Numbered from the stretch's first letter, positions 44,084 to 54,145 are shown. The stretch is 64,000 nt of DNA from Anolis sagrei (GCF_037176765.1 NC_090023.1:9747542-9811541), one strand, 5' to 3'. A program made the numbers and translations. The notes: generated by a model not told the origin, from the sequence alone.

Positions 44084-44106
44084 TAATAAATAGATATCCT
44101 TACCTT

Positions 44107-44600
44107 TTTGGTCAGTTTGGAGATTACTACTGTTATAATTGCATCATTGTTCAGGGGAAGCGGAGAAAGATGAGAGGATGAAGCGAGATAGCTATTATTA
44201 TTATTATTATTATTATTACTTGAAACACAACAAGATGAGTCCACAGCAGACACTCTGCTAGCTATTGTATTGGATCACACATCAGACACTTCCCATGTGT
44301 CTAGGACTGTGTGATGCATTGGCGAATAATGTGTGCAGATCCCAGTAAGGTGGCCTTCTACAGCTGGCAGATGGTAATTTTGTCAGCGCTGATTGTGTTT
44401 AAGTGCAGGCCAAGGTCTTTAGGCACTGCACCCAGTATGCCAATCACCACTGGGACCACCTTGACTGGCTTGTGCCAGAGTCTTTGCAGTTCGATCTTTA
44501 AATCCTCAAATCGTGTCAGCTTTTCCAGCTGTTTCTCTTCAATCCTGCTGTCACCTGGGATTGCAGCACCCACAATCCATACTTTGCTTTTTTAATATGA
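44107..44600 (-). pseudogene. LINE C-terminal fragment, unassigned clade
   Basis: Minus strand: MGAAIPGDSRIEEKQLEKLT, FEDLKIELQRLWHKPVKVV and PVVIGILGAVPKDLGLHL, followed by LLGSAHIIRQ-like text. This PGDxRVxEKExEK...VIPVVIGALG module is the C-terminal end of a non-LTR element group in fish and reptiles. Partial. Confidence 0.6.
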
Positions 44601-44825
44601 TCAATGTGAGATAGCTATTATTATTATTATTATTAATAATAATATTATTAATATTAGTTTTCTTAGTTGAGCAAGTTAAATCTCATACTGAAGGATAAGT
44701 TAACCTTATATTGTAACTTGATATGTAATTATCAAGTATGAGAAGTTACTGCTGGGTGGATTTGCTGGGTAGTTGTTTTTTTATAAGTCCTGTTTCAGAT
44801 GGTTCTTTCAGTGCATAGAATCTGT
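44601..44825. other. ATT microsatellite and spacer
   Basis: (TTA)n near 44615-44655; the rest is unassigned. Confidence 0.5.
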
Positions 44826-45112
44826 ATTCTTCTATACTTATCTTGGTGGCCCTTCGACTCTGGAACTCCCTTCCACTGGAGATCAGAACTTCTATCTTAA
44901 CATTCAGGAAACAGGTGAAAACTTGGCTTTGGGGATTGGCATTCGACGAATGAGCCATGATCCAGAGATATGGATGGAATATGATGTTTTAATGACTGTC
45001 TGTAATATTGATGTTGGAAACCGGCCTGAGTCCCTCGAACGGAGGTGAGAAGACCGGTATACAAAACTGCTAAATAAATAATAATAGTAATAATAATTAT
45101 TATTATTATTGC
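44826..45112 (+). mobile_element. L2 LINE 3' end
   Basis: GGCCCTTCGACTCTGGAACT and CATTCAGGAAACAGGTGAAA (LRLWNSLP...FRKQVKTWLW) then GGCCTGAGTCCCTCGAACGG and CTAAATAAATAATAATAGTA tail. The 3' ATT run has expanded. Confidence 0.75.
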
Positions 45113-45214
45113 ATGTGTATATCCCTACTTTCCTCTCTTAAAGGAAACTCAACACAATTATTATTCTTGAATCCTTGCTGCCCTCTTGTGGAAAACTAGT
45201 ATAATTCTAGAACT

Positions 45215-45640
45215 AAATGGGTTGTTGTAGGTTTTTTCGGGCTATATGGCCATGTTCTAGAGGCATTTTCTCCTGACGTTTCGCCTGCATCTATGGCAAG
45301 CATCCTCAGAGGTAGTGAGGTCTGTTGGAACTAGGAAAAGGGTTTATATATCTGTGGAATGACCAGGGTGGGACAAAGGACTCTTGTCTGTTGGAGCTAG
45401 GTGTGAATGTTTCAATTGATCACTTTGATTAGCATTTGATGGCCTGGCAGAGCCTGGAGCAATCTTTTGTTGAGAGGTGATTAGATGTCCTTGTTTGTTT
45501 CCTCGCTGTTGTTGTGTTGTTCTAATTTTAGAGTTTTTTAAATGCTGGTAGCCAGATTTTGTTCATTTTCATGGTTTCCTCCTTTCTGTTGAAAATGTCC
45601 ACATGCTAGCAGATTTCAGTGGCTTCTCTGTGTAGTCTGA
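45215..45640 (-). mobile_element. Penelope-like element, 3' region
   Basis: GGGTTGTTGTAGGTTTTTTC, GGCAAGCATCCTCAGAGGTA, GACCAGGGTGGGACAAAGGA, GTGAATGTTTCAATTGATCA, AGAGTTTTTTAAATGCTGGT, then CCAGATTTTGTTCATTTTC. Reading in reverse beyond this gives the NKIWLPxL GIY-YIG domain end, cut short here at GTGGCTTCTCTGTGTAGTC. Confidence 0.75.
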
Positions 45641-45654
45641 CATGGTGGTTATTT

Positions 45655-45845
45655 ACAGTATTTATTTATTACAGTATTTATTTACAGTATTTATATTCTG
45701 CCCTTCTCACCCTGCAGGGGACTCAGGGCAGATTACAATGCACATACACATGGCAAACATTCAATGCCATTAGACATACAACATATATAGGCAGAGATAA
45801 TTTTACATTCCAGCTTTCCGGCTTCATGACGGTATGCTCATGAAG
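45655..45845 (-). mobile_element. L2-like LINE 3' tail
   Basis: TTTATTTATTACAGTATTTA at the left, CTGCCCTTCTCACCCTGCAG and GGACTCAGGGCAGATTACAA. The reverse complement is the usual CTGCCCTGAGTCCCC LINE end. Confidence 0.65.
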
Positions 45846-45950
45846 CTGCTTCTCTGTCCGTTTGTGACACTTAGAGCTTGATGGAGTACTTCCTCATTCT
45901 TCCGTATGCTGCTGGAAGGTTTTATGGTGTCCTAACGTAGTTAAATTAGC

Positions 45951-46765
45951 CTCCGAACATAAAGCAGTACCTAAATTTCCTACTTGACAGATACAACTGT
46001 CTTTCAGGATGCATAGGTCAACAGCAAGCTAGACTATTAATAGTCAGGAGCTCACTCCGATCCAGGCTGGCTTCGAACTCATGTAGGGATTTAATGCAGC
46101 TGGTTAGCCTCCCAACATAAAGCCGTACCTAAATTTCCTACTTGACAGATACAACTGTCTTTCAGGATGCATAGGTCAACAGCAAGCTAGACTATTAATA
46201 GTCAGGAGCTCACTTCGATCCAGGCTGGCTTCGAACTCATGTAGGGATTTAATGCAGCTGGTTAGCCTCCCAACATAAAGCCGTACCTAAATTTCCTACT
46301 TGACAGATGCAACTGTCTTTCAGGATGCATAGGTCAACAGCAAGCTAGACTATTAATAGTCAGGAGCTCACTCCGATCCAGGCTGGCTTTGAACTCATGT
46401 AGGGATTTAATGCAGCTGGTTAGCCTCCCAACATAAAGCGATACCTAAATTTCCTACTTGACAGATGCAACTGTCTTTCAGGATGCATAGGTCAACAGCA
46501 AGCTAGACTATTAATAGTCAGGAGCTCACTCCGATCCAGGCTGGCTTCGAACTCATGTAGGGATTTAATGCAGCTGGTTAGCCTCCCAACATAAAGCCGT
46601 ACCTAAATTTCCTACTTGACAGATGCAACTGTTTTTCAGGATGCATAGGTCAACAGCAAGCTAGACTATTAGCAGTCAGGAGCTCACTCCGATCCAGGCT
46701 GGCTTCGAACTCATGCAGGGATTTAATGCAACTGGCTACTAACTAGCTGCGCCACAGCCCGGAAT
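45951..46765 (-). repeat. tRNA-SINE body amplified five times in tandem
   Basis: Five units of about 158 bp beginning near 45951, 46108, 46267, 46426 and 46584, each with CATAAAGCCGTACCTAAATT, ACAACTGTCTTTCAGGATGC and GGCTGGCTTCGAACTCATG. Only the last unit continues to the SINE head, which on the minus strand reads CCGGGCTGTGGCGCAGCTAG (A box) and later GAGTTCGAAGCC (B box). Units are nearly identical. Confidence 0.88.
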
Positions 46766-46892
46766 GAATAAATCTATAATTAGGAATTTTAACTTAACCC
46801 TAAACTATAAAATCCCTTTTGAAACCGCATTATATAAGCATAGCCTCAATTAAGGTAGTTAAAATGCATTATATTGAGCCCTTTCAATATGA
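46766..46892. other. Unassigned spacer
   Basis: AT-rich, nothing recognised. Confidence 0.3.
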
Positions 46893-47312
46893 GTCTATGC
46901 CAGAAATGGGCAAACTTGGGCCCTCCAGGTGTTTTGGACTCCAATTCCCACAATTCCTAACAGCCTCAGGCCTCTTCCTTTTCCCCTCAGCCGCTTAAGC
47001 TGGAGGGCCCAAGTTGGCTCATGCCTTGTGTAGATCAGGTGTTTTGGACTTCAACTCCCACAATTCCCAACAGCCTCAAGCCCTTTCCTGAGGAAAAAGC
47101 CTGATGCTGTTAGGAATTGTGGGAGTTGGAGTCCAAAACACCTGGAGGGCCCAAGTTGGCCCATGCCTTGTGTAGACCAGGTGTTTTGGACTTCAACTCC
47201 CACAATTCCTAACAGTCCCAGGCCCTTCCTTGAGGAAAAGGCCTGAGGGTGTTAGGAATTGTGGGAGTTGGAGTCCAAAATACCAGGAGGGCCCAAGTTT
47301 GCCTATGCACTC
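46893..47312. repeat. Cluster of palindromic MITE arms
   Basis: ATGGGCAAACTTGGGCCCTC opens and AGGGCCCAAGTTTGCC closes the block. Between them CAGGTGTTTTGGACTTCAAC and its reverse GTTGGAGTCCAAAACACCTG alternate, as does CCTTGTGTAGA-CAGGTG. It reads as three rearranged copies of the 188-bp palindrome at 21.3 kb, joined head to tail. Confidence 0.75.
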
Positions 47313-47479
47313 TCTAACAGGCAGACATGAAACTGAGGCTTGCTTGGGGAGGCTGTGTTAATACTTCTGAAGTAACTGTTTAATACACTGGGAAATAACA
47401 CTCTGGTCCCACAAAAAAAGGAGTGGGATTTTCCTCTCCTTCACTTCCCCCCTTTTTTTTATCTAATGGTAAAGCCTCT

Positions 47480-47765
47480 ACCATGAGGGCAAATAGCTGG
47501 GCGCTTCCATTGGAAACGCCTTGCGGGGGTGTCTTGAGAAGCCCTTTGCAGTTGCTATTGGTAACGGGTAGACGCTCTACACTCCCCCGCCCCTTTCCAT
47601 TAGACCACGTGACCGCCTCCAACGGTCTTCTCCTTTCGAAAATGGAAAAGAAACCGAACTCCAAGCGCGCGGGAGGGACAGAGCTCGAGTGCGCATGCGC
47701 ATTCTGTAATCTCGACTCCCTCACTAGTCACTATTACCTGACTGGCCTAACACCTGCTTCTTAAA
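47480..47765. promoter_or_regulatory. CpG-rich promoter-like segment
   Basis: Within 220 bp there are two ATTGG (CCAAT) boxes (47509, 47557), a CCCCCGCCC GC box (47584), the E box CACGTG (47606-47611) and the NRF1 palindrome TGCGCATGCGCA (47690-47701), with locally high CpG. Such a set is typical of a housekeeping or bidirectional promoter in vertebrates. No transposon family explains it. A 40-codon ORF begins at 47642 inside it. Confidence 0.5.
47642..47764 (+). CDS. Short candidate first-exon ORF
   Basis: ATG at 47642 has A at -3 and G at +4. The ORF reads MEKKPNSKRAGGTELECACA then FCNLDSLTSHYYLTGLTPAS and stops. I do not recognise it. It lies just downstream of CCAAT, GC-box and E-box motifs and overlaps the NRF1 palindrome. 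It may be a 5' leader ORF or a first exon that splices before the stop; the alternative is chance. A possible donor was not identified with confidence. Confidence 0.2.
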   Translation: MEKKPNSKRAGGTELECACAFCNLDSLTSHYYLTGLTPAS

Positions 47766-47831
47766 TCTCAATTTAGGCCTCTTCTTTTTATCTTGCCACT
47801 AGCTGTACCAGCCAGGTGTTGCTGTGGCCAA

Positions 47832-48872
47832 CCTTCCATCTCTCTCTCCTTCCTTCCCTCCCTCTTTCCTTCCTGCCCTCTTTTTCTTTTCCTTCTTGTT
47901 TCCCTTCTACCTGTTTCTTTCCTCCCTTCATTTGCTTTTTGGTTCCATCCTTCCATCTCTCTTTCCTTCCTTCCCTCCCTCTTTCTCTCTTTCGTCCCTT
48001 CTTCCTTCTCTCTTTTCTTTCTTCTTTCACTTTTTTATTTCCTTCTTCCTTCTCTCTTTCTTTCCTTCCCTCCCTCTCTCTTTTGTCCCTTCTCTCCTTC
48101 CTTCCTTCCTTCCCTCTCCTTCCTTCCTTCTTTCATTTTTTATTTCCTTCTCTCCTTCCTTCTCTCTCTTTCTTTCTTTCCTTCCCTCCCCCTTTCTCTC
48201 TTTCGTCCCTTCTCTCCTTCCTTCCCTCTCCTTCCTTCCTTCTTTCATTTTTTATTTCCTTCTCTTCTTCCTTCTCTCTCTATTTCTTTCCTTCCTTCCC
48301 TCCCTCTTTCTCTCTTTCATCCCTTCTCTCCTTCCTTCCCTCTCTTTCCTTTCTTCTTTCACTTTTTTATTTCCTTTTCTCTTTCCTCCCTTCCCTCCCT
48401 CTTTGTCTCTTTCGTCCCTTTCTCTCCTTCCTTCCTCCCTTCCTTCCCTCTCTCTTTCCTTTCTGCTTTCATTTTTTATTTCCTTCTCTCCTTCCTTCCC
48501 TCTCTCTTTTTCTTTCGCCCTTCTCTCCTCCCTTCCTTCCCTCTCCCTTCCCTTTCTTCTTTCCCTTTTTTATTTCCTTCTCTCTTTCCTTCTCTCTCAC
48601 TTTCTTTCTTTCCTTCCCTCCCTCTTTCTCTCTTTCGTCCCATCTCTCCTTCCTTCCTCCCCTCTCTTTTCTTTCTTCTTTCACTTTTTTATTTCCTTCT
48701 CTCTTTCCTTCCTTCTCTCTCTCTTTCATTCCTTCCCTCCCTCCCTCTTTCTTTCGTCCCATCTCTCCTTCCTTCCTTCCCTCTCTCTTTTCTTTCTTCT
48801 TTCCCTTTTTTATTTCCTTCTCTCTTTCCTTCTTTCTCTCTCTCTCTTTCTTTCCTTCCTTCCCTCCCTCCC

Positions 48873-48904
<32 letters not shown>

Positions 48905-49165
48905 TTGTCCCTTCTCTCCTTCCTTCCTTCCCTCTCTTTTCTTTCTTCTTTCACTTTTTTATTTCCTTCTCCCTTCTCTTTCTTTCCTTCCCTCCCTCTT
49001 TCTCTCTTTCGTCCCTTCTCTCCTTCCTTCTTTCCCTCTTTCCTTTCTTCTTTCACTTTTTTATTTCCTTCTCTCCTTCCTTCCTTCTCTACCTTTCTTT
49101 CTTTCCTTATCTCCTTCTTTCCCTCTTTCTCTCCCTCCTCTCCTTCCTTCCTTCCCCCTTTTTGT
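47832..49165. repeat. Polypyrimidine minisatellite, about 110-bp monomers
   Basis: Nearly all C and T on the + strand. A landmark TTTTTTATTTCCTTCTCTCC (with variants) recurs about every 110 bp from 48025 to 49065, roughly ten to twelve times, separated by CTTCCTTCCCTCCCTC and TCTCTCTTTCGTCCCTTCTC. All three + frames are open for about 480-490 codons only because pyrimidine triplets include no stop codon. May form triplex (H-DNA) structure. Confidence 0.92.
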
Positions 49166-49237
49166 GTATATGTGTTTTGTGTGTGTATATACACATATAT
49201 GTATGTGTGTATATATTTGTGTATGTGTGTATATGTA

Positions 49238-49491
49238 GGCCTGGGCAATGCATGGTTCTAAATGGTTCTAAAGTACTTACAAAACTAAAGTTCTGTTGGT
49301 GAAAATTTCAAAACTCTAAGAAAACTCTCAAAATTTCATTATAAATGGCAGTTGCTAATTGGTTTCTGTCATAAAAATCGCCAATAATGAAATAATAATT
49401 AAATTTTGAAAGTTTTGTTAGAGTTCTGAAATTTTCACCGCCAGAACTTTAGTTTTGTGAGTACTTTAGAAGCATGGATTGCCCAGGCCTG
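49238..49491. mobile_element. Palindromic MITE inside the Helitron
   Basis: Left arm AGGCCTGGGCAATGCATGGT, GTACTTACAAAACTAAAGTT; right arm AACTTTAGTTTTGTGAGTAC and CATGGATTGCCCAGGCCT. About 250 bp with paired arms throughout. Inserted after the Helitron arrived. Confidence 0.8.
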
Positions 49492-49814
49492 CGCATGTGT
49501 TGTAATGTATTTTTTGTTTTTTGGCTTTTTAAGTCACTTTTGCTGTGTTTTTCAATGTTTTTATGAGTTATGGTCACTTGTTGGCCTGGTAGGTGTATTG
49601 TGTCCCAATTCAGTGTCAATTTGCCCAGTGGTTTTTGTGTTAATGTTCATCCAACAAACTAACATTACATTTTTATTTATATAGATTTGGATGGAACTGA
49701 GTGGAAAGACGTACTTATAATAGATATCTGTCAAAGTTGACTGAACTAAGGAAAGTGTTTTTATAGGGATGTGATAGATAGAAAGATGATTTATTGATAG
49801 ACAGATAGATAGAT

Positions 49815-51345
49815 AGAGAATAATAGAATCTTAAGAGTTGGAAGAGACCTCATGGGCCATCCAGTTCAATCCCATTCTGTCAAGAAGCAGGAAAATCGCC
49901 TTCAAAACACCCTGACAGATGGCCATCCAGCCTCTGCTTAAAAGCCTCTAAAGAAGGAGCCTCAACCACACTTCGGGGCAAAGAGTTCCACTGCTGAACA
50001 GCTCTTCTTACAGTTAAGAAGTTCTCATGTCTTTCTTGTTGTTTGAAGCCATTGTTCCATTGCGTCCTAGTCTCCAGGGCAGCAGAAAGGAAGTGTGCTC
50101 CCTCCTCCCTATGATTTCCCTTTACAACTTGATCCATGGTCCTCATCATGTCTCCTCTCATCCTTCTCTTCTGCAGGCTAAACAGGTCCAGCTCTTTAAG
50201 CCGCTCCTCACAGAGTTTGTTCTCCAGACCCTGTATCATTTTAGTCGCCCTCCTCTGGACACATTCCAGCTTGTCAATATATCTCTTCAATTGTGATGCC
50301 CAGAATTGGACACAATATTCTAGGTGATGTCTAACCAAGGCAGAATAGAGGGGTAACATGACTTCTCTTGGTGTAGACCCTATACTCCTATTGATGCAGG
50401 CCAAAATCCCATTGGCTTTTTTTGCTGCGACATCACATTGTTGGCTCATGTTTAACTTGTTTTCCATGAGGACCCCAAGATCTTCTTCACATGTACTGCT
50501 CTTGAGCCATGTGTCCCTCATTCTGTATCTTTGCATTTCATTTTTTCTGCCTAAGTGGAGTATCTTTATTTGTCACTGTTGAACTTCATTTAGTTAGTTT
50601 TGGCCAATCATCTCTCTAATCTGTTAAGATCGCTTTGAATTCTGCTCCTGACTTCTGGAGTATTGGCTCTCCCTCCCAATTTGGTGTCGTCTGCAAACTT
50701 GATGATCATGCCTTCTAAACCTTCATCTAAGTCATTAATAATGATGTTGAATAGGACTTGGCTCAGGACAGAACCCTGCAGCACTTTGCTTGTCACTTCT
50801 TTCCAGAATGAAGAGGAAGCATTGGTGAACACTCTCTGGGTTCATCCGCTTAACCAATTACAGATCCACCTAACCGTAGTTTTGCCTAGCCCACACTGGA
50901 TTATTTTGTTTGCCAGGTGGTCATGGGGGACCTTGTCGAAGGACTTACTGAAATCCAGGTATGCTACATCCACGGCATTCCCCGCATCTACCCAGCTTGT
51001 AACTATCGAAGAAAGAGATCAGATTTAGTCTGGCATGACTTGTATTTGATAAATCTGTGTTGACTATTAGCTGTCCTCGAAGAGGCCCTATCGCCTCCTT
51101 GTTCTGCCTTTTTCTACTGACATAAGGAAGATGCCCTTTTAATGTTTTTAATGTCCCTGGCAAGCCTGAGCTCATTTTGAGCTTTAGCCTTGTGAACCTT
51201 TTCCCTACAGGAGTTGGCTATTTGTTTGAATTCTTCTTTTGTGATTTCTCTCTTTTTCCACTTCTTGTGCATGTCTTTTTTTAGTCTTAGCACATTACGC
51301 CTGTTGTTGCTGTCCACTTCATCCATGAGGCATTTACACACCAGT
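49815..51345 (-). pseudogene. CR1 LINE, longest copy in the window
   Basis: Minus strand, in order: VHKAKAQNELRLARDIKNIK (linker before RT), FDKVPHDHLANKI, SKVLQGSVLSQVLFNIIIND with the RT box FADDTKLGG, then LGVLMENKLNMSQQCDVAAK, ALVRHHLEYCVQFWASQLKR and [20 protein letters not shown]. Ends in an ATTCTAT-type repeat near 49826. A 218-codon ORF (50536-49880) survives. The first third of the RT is deleted, and the endonuclease is absent. Confidence 0.92.
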
Positions 51346-51399
51346 GAGCATCTGACAGTACCTCGCCAGCAGAAGTAATCTTTGAGCTGAGGTATTTAA
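51346..51399. other. Spacer
   Basis: Short stretch between CR1 and Helitron remnants. Confidence 0.3.
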
Positions 51400-51731
51400 A
51401 GCTGTTTATTTTGTAGGAAGGGAGAGATAGATAATGGTAGGAAGGGAGAGATAGATAGAAAGGAAGGGAAGGAAAGGGTTTCCCCAAAACACACTGATCA
51501 TTATTATATAGACCAGTATCATTGCTATTATTATCATCATTATATACACCAGTATTATTATATATGTTATATAGGTCAGAGTTATTATGATTTCACAGAC
51601 AATGGAACAACAAAAAATATTGTATACCCAGAAGCAATATAAAATTACATATATTAGAAACTAGCTCTTTCTCTTTTCTTTCTTTTCCATTTAACCAGAC
51701 TGGGCCACAGCAATACGTGGCCGGGTACAGC

Positions 51732-51734
<3 letters not shown>
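51400..51734 (+). mobile_element. Helitron 3' part, degraded
   Basis: ATTACATATATTAGAAACTA and GACTGGGCCACAGCAATACG then TGGCCGGGTACAG and CTTA before T: the family A 3' end with a mutated CTAG. The GATA-like microsatellite near 51425-51460 matches the position of the array in other copies. The 5' side is not clear. Confidence 0.6.
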
Positions 51735-51781
<47 letters not shown>

Positions 51782-52120
51782 TCCTCAAGGAAGGGCAGAC
51801 AGCACAATTGAAAACACATCACTATAAAACGTTATGTAAAAGACATACATTAAAACACATTTCTATAAAATACATACATTAAAATACAGAAGAAAGATTA
51901 AAATGGTTTTTAACTTTGAATATGTTTAAATCGATTTTAACTGTGAATTTTTAAAAATACTGTTTATATTTAATTCTGTTTTAATGTTTGCAAATTGGTA
52001 TATGCTAAATTGTATGCTAATGCTTTTATGCTATTCTGCTTTGAGTCTCCTTCAGGAGAGATAAAGTGGAGAATAATAATAATAATAATAACAACAACAA
52101 CAACAATAATAGTAATAGTA
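51735..52120 (+). mobile_element. LINE 3' tail with ATT and AAC microsatellites
   Basis: (TTA)n at 51735-51780, then CTGCTTTGAGTCTCCTTCAG and GAGAGATAAAGTGGAGAATA, the L2/CR1-like 3' end also seen at 560, followed by (AAT)n/(AAC)n. Confidence 0.6.
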
Positions 52121-52583
52121 ATAGAACCGCAAGACATAAGTTTAAAATTCATAGTTAAAAATGGATTGGTTAGGCCATAAATCCATTTATATTATAGATT
52201 TTAAAAGATAGCCAAGATTAAAACACACAATTAAATCAAACTTGGCGATAAATTGCCTTAAGAAGCATTTGGCAGAAGGCAGCAGGGTCCCTTTAGTTCA
52301 GTGGGGCCCAGGTTTAGTGACATAACCATTATTTAAGGGGAAAAGAGCAGATAATTTCTTCCTTCTTCATTGAAGACACTGACCACAAGGAGCAACCCAA
52401 GTCCTTTCAAGAGTAAGGTGTCTAAAGAAAGACTTTGACAAACCTATGACACAACAATAGGCATCATATTCCTCAATAACAGGAGATGCTTTGAGAGAGA
52501 TGGAGGCAAAGGGAAATGTTCGATCCAATCCACGGCATCAAGCTTCCCAACCAAAAGGAAATGGACTACAAGAGAAGTGAGAG
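52121..52583. other. Region upstream of the first aquaporin exon
   Basis: No repeat named. Contains AATAAAT-poor, mixed sequence such as CAGTGGGGCCCAGGTTTAGT. No TATA box or CpG cluster stands out; a promoter is not identified. Confidence 0.35.
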
Positions 52584-52664
52584 GTGGCATCACAAGGAAG
52601 AGTTTGGCCACAAGGGAACCAAAACACTGGGGAAAAGAGGAAAACATTACAGTGGCAATTCATC

Positions 52665-53244
52665 ATGGAAAAGACGCCGTTGGTTGTCATTCAAGGGACC
52701 ACCACGATGATTGTGACCGAGGGCAGGCGCATGACCCGCCAATTTGTCACCGCATTGAGGCCCCGCCTCTTCCTGCTGGAAATGCTGGCCACTTTCCACC
52801 TATGCGCCGGCTTTAATGTGCTGCGCCCTTTGGTCGAAATGGAGCCCAAACCCCAGGCCTACTTGGGCCATATTTATTCCTTTGTCGCCCTCCATTTCTA
52901 CTTGACTTTGAGTGAAAACCCGAGCAATCCGACCACGACACTGGTCAATGTCCTGCGGAAAGGCATCTCGATGAAGCTAGGCGTGGTGAAGATCGTGGCC
53001 CAGTTTTTCGGCGCCTTCTTAGCCGTAGTCTATCGAGATGTGCTCTGGGCAAGAGGCATCCTTGAGTTGCTCGCCGATCCCCATCTCTGCAGCCATCCTC
53101 TCCAGACCGGCCTATTGAAGGCCTTTGGCACAGAGCTTGTCTCTGCCTTCATGTTCCAGTTAACCGTGCTCAAATCGGAGGAGCAAGAAATCCGTGTCAG
53201 GGCCAATGTGCTTGCCGTCACCATGACCTCCCTGATATATGCAG
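52665..53244 (+). CDS. AQP11/AQP12-type aquaporin, first coding exon
   Basis: Superaquaporins form channels for water or glycerol in intracellular membranes. From ATG 52665 (A at -3, G at +4) the exon encodes 193 residues plus one base. Visible family features: LFLLEMLATFHLCAG (residues 35-49; compare AQP11 FVLEFLATFQLC), a first NPA-type box NPT at 88-90 after LTLSENPS, IVAQFFGAF, then LQTGLLKAFGTELVSAFMFQ and LIYAG. The end AYATATGCAG/GTTTGT-like donor (CAG then GTTTGT at 53245) is phase 1. An in-frame Met at 52584 would add 27 hydrophilic residues; 52665 is preferred. The usual first membrane helix is weak: residues 5-20 include GTTTMIVTEG. No exon with the second NPA was found downstream. 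It may be a working alternative first exon, a separate gene with very distant exons, or a decaying duplicate. Confidence 0.8.
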
Positions 53245-53534
53245 GTTTGTGAACATCTTCCTTTCTCTCTGTCTACACTGGTCATTTAATGCAATTCGGC
53301 ACGCCCACAAAACCATGCGGAAGAAAACCCTTAAGGAGCATCAGTATTCTGTGGTTTGTGTAATCACCATCCAGGCCTCACACTGGTTCTAGGATTTCAT
53401 ATGTAATCATCTGCACAGTGAAACCACTTTCATCAACACTGGTTTGAAACTGCATTACACGATCAGTGTAGATGGGGCCTTCTACATTAACTGCATACAA
53501 GATTATCTGACTATCTGAGGAAGAAGACTTGTGG
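53245..53534. other. Putative intron start
   Basis: Begins with the donor GTTTGTGAAC. Includes a MITE scrap with CAGTGTAGATGGGGCCTTCT at 53464-53483. No exon 2 motif (FNPALA-type) in any frame. Confidence 0.4.
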
Positions 53535-53650
53535 TACATCTATATTGAATCAACGCAGTTTGATATCACTTTAATTTCATGGCTCAGTGCTAGGGAATGT
53601 TGTCGTTTGGTGAGGCAACAGCACGCTTTGGCAGAGGCTAATACCTTGTG
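53535..53650. mobile_element. Palindromic MITE fragment
   Basis: ACATCTATATTGAATCAACG, CAGTTTGATATCACTTTAAT and TTTGGTGAGGCAACAGCACG: left arm of the hAT-like palindrome. Confidence 0.65.
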
Positions 53651-53924
53651 TTATTATTATTTCCCGCATCTCCCCGTGGCTTGAGATTGGTTACAAAAAA
53701 TTGCAGTGGATAGACTGCACCAGTTCTAGTTTTTTAGATATGGTTATCATGGTAATCTATGGGCGAGCAGATGGTGACTGGTATATGGCATATGTTCTGT
53801 AGCTCAAAAATTAAAGTGAATAGGGGGAAACCGGTACCATTTTTGGAAGCAGTAGGTCAAATATACTCCTAAAAATTGTGATTTTGAGGCACCAAAATGT
53901 GTTGGCCAGTGAGTTATAATTTTA
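53651..53924. other. No gene recognised
   Basis: Unassigned; possibly a LINE tail at the left (TTATTATTATTTCCCGCATC). Confidence 0.35.
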
Positions 53925-54145
53925 GAGGTTTTTTTTAATACTGGTAGCCAGATTTTGTTCATTTGCATGGTTTCTTCCTTTCTGTTGAAATTGTCCACAT
54001 GCATGTGGATTTCAATGGCTTCTCTGTGTAGTCTGGTTGTTAGAGTGGTCCAGCATTTCTGTGTTCTCAAATGATATACTGTGTCCACGGATGCAGGTGA
54101 AACGTCAGGAGAGAATGCTTCTTGAACATGGCCATACAAACAGGG
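53925..54145 (-). pseudogene. Penelope-like GIY-YIG endonuclease end
   Basis: Minus strand reads HLRTQKCWTTLTTRLHREAI, EIHMHVDNFNRKEETMQMNK and IWLPVLKK. The HREAIEIxxHxxNFNRxxG...W.PVL pattern is the C-terminal end of the GIY-YIG domain of Penelope-like retroelements. This fragment gives the family assignment and sense strand for all non-coding relatives in the window. Confidence 0.75.

Larger units (their letters stand above)
47799..49685 (-). mobile_element. Helitron (family A type) with expanded polypyrimidine array
   Basis: On the minus strand it starts TCTATATAAATAAAAATGTA (right edge, 49685) and ends with a degenerate hairpin GGCCACAGCAACACCTGGC, TGGTACAG and CTAG at the left edge, flanked by A and T as in Helitrons. 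The interior holds a 1.3-kb C/T-rich array and, near 49.24-49.49 kb, an inserted palindromic MITE. At 1887 bp it is the largest family-A copy here. Confidence 0.85.

Noticed and set aside
48469-49248. Minus-strand ORF of 259 codons rich in Lys, Glu, Arg and Gly
   Set aside because: Purine-rich complement of the same minisatellite; no domain, and frames shift freely between monomers.
47793-49302. Three overlapping plus-strand ORFs of 481-492 codons rich in Ser, Phe, Leu and Pro
   Set aside because: They exist in all three frames because the strand is nearly pure C/T, which cannot form stop codons; they lie in a minisatellite inside a Helitron.
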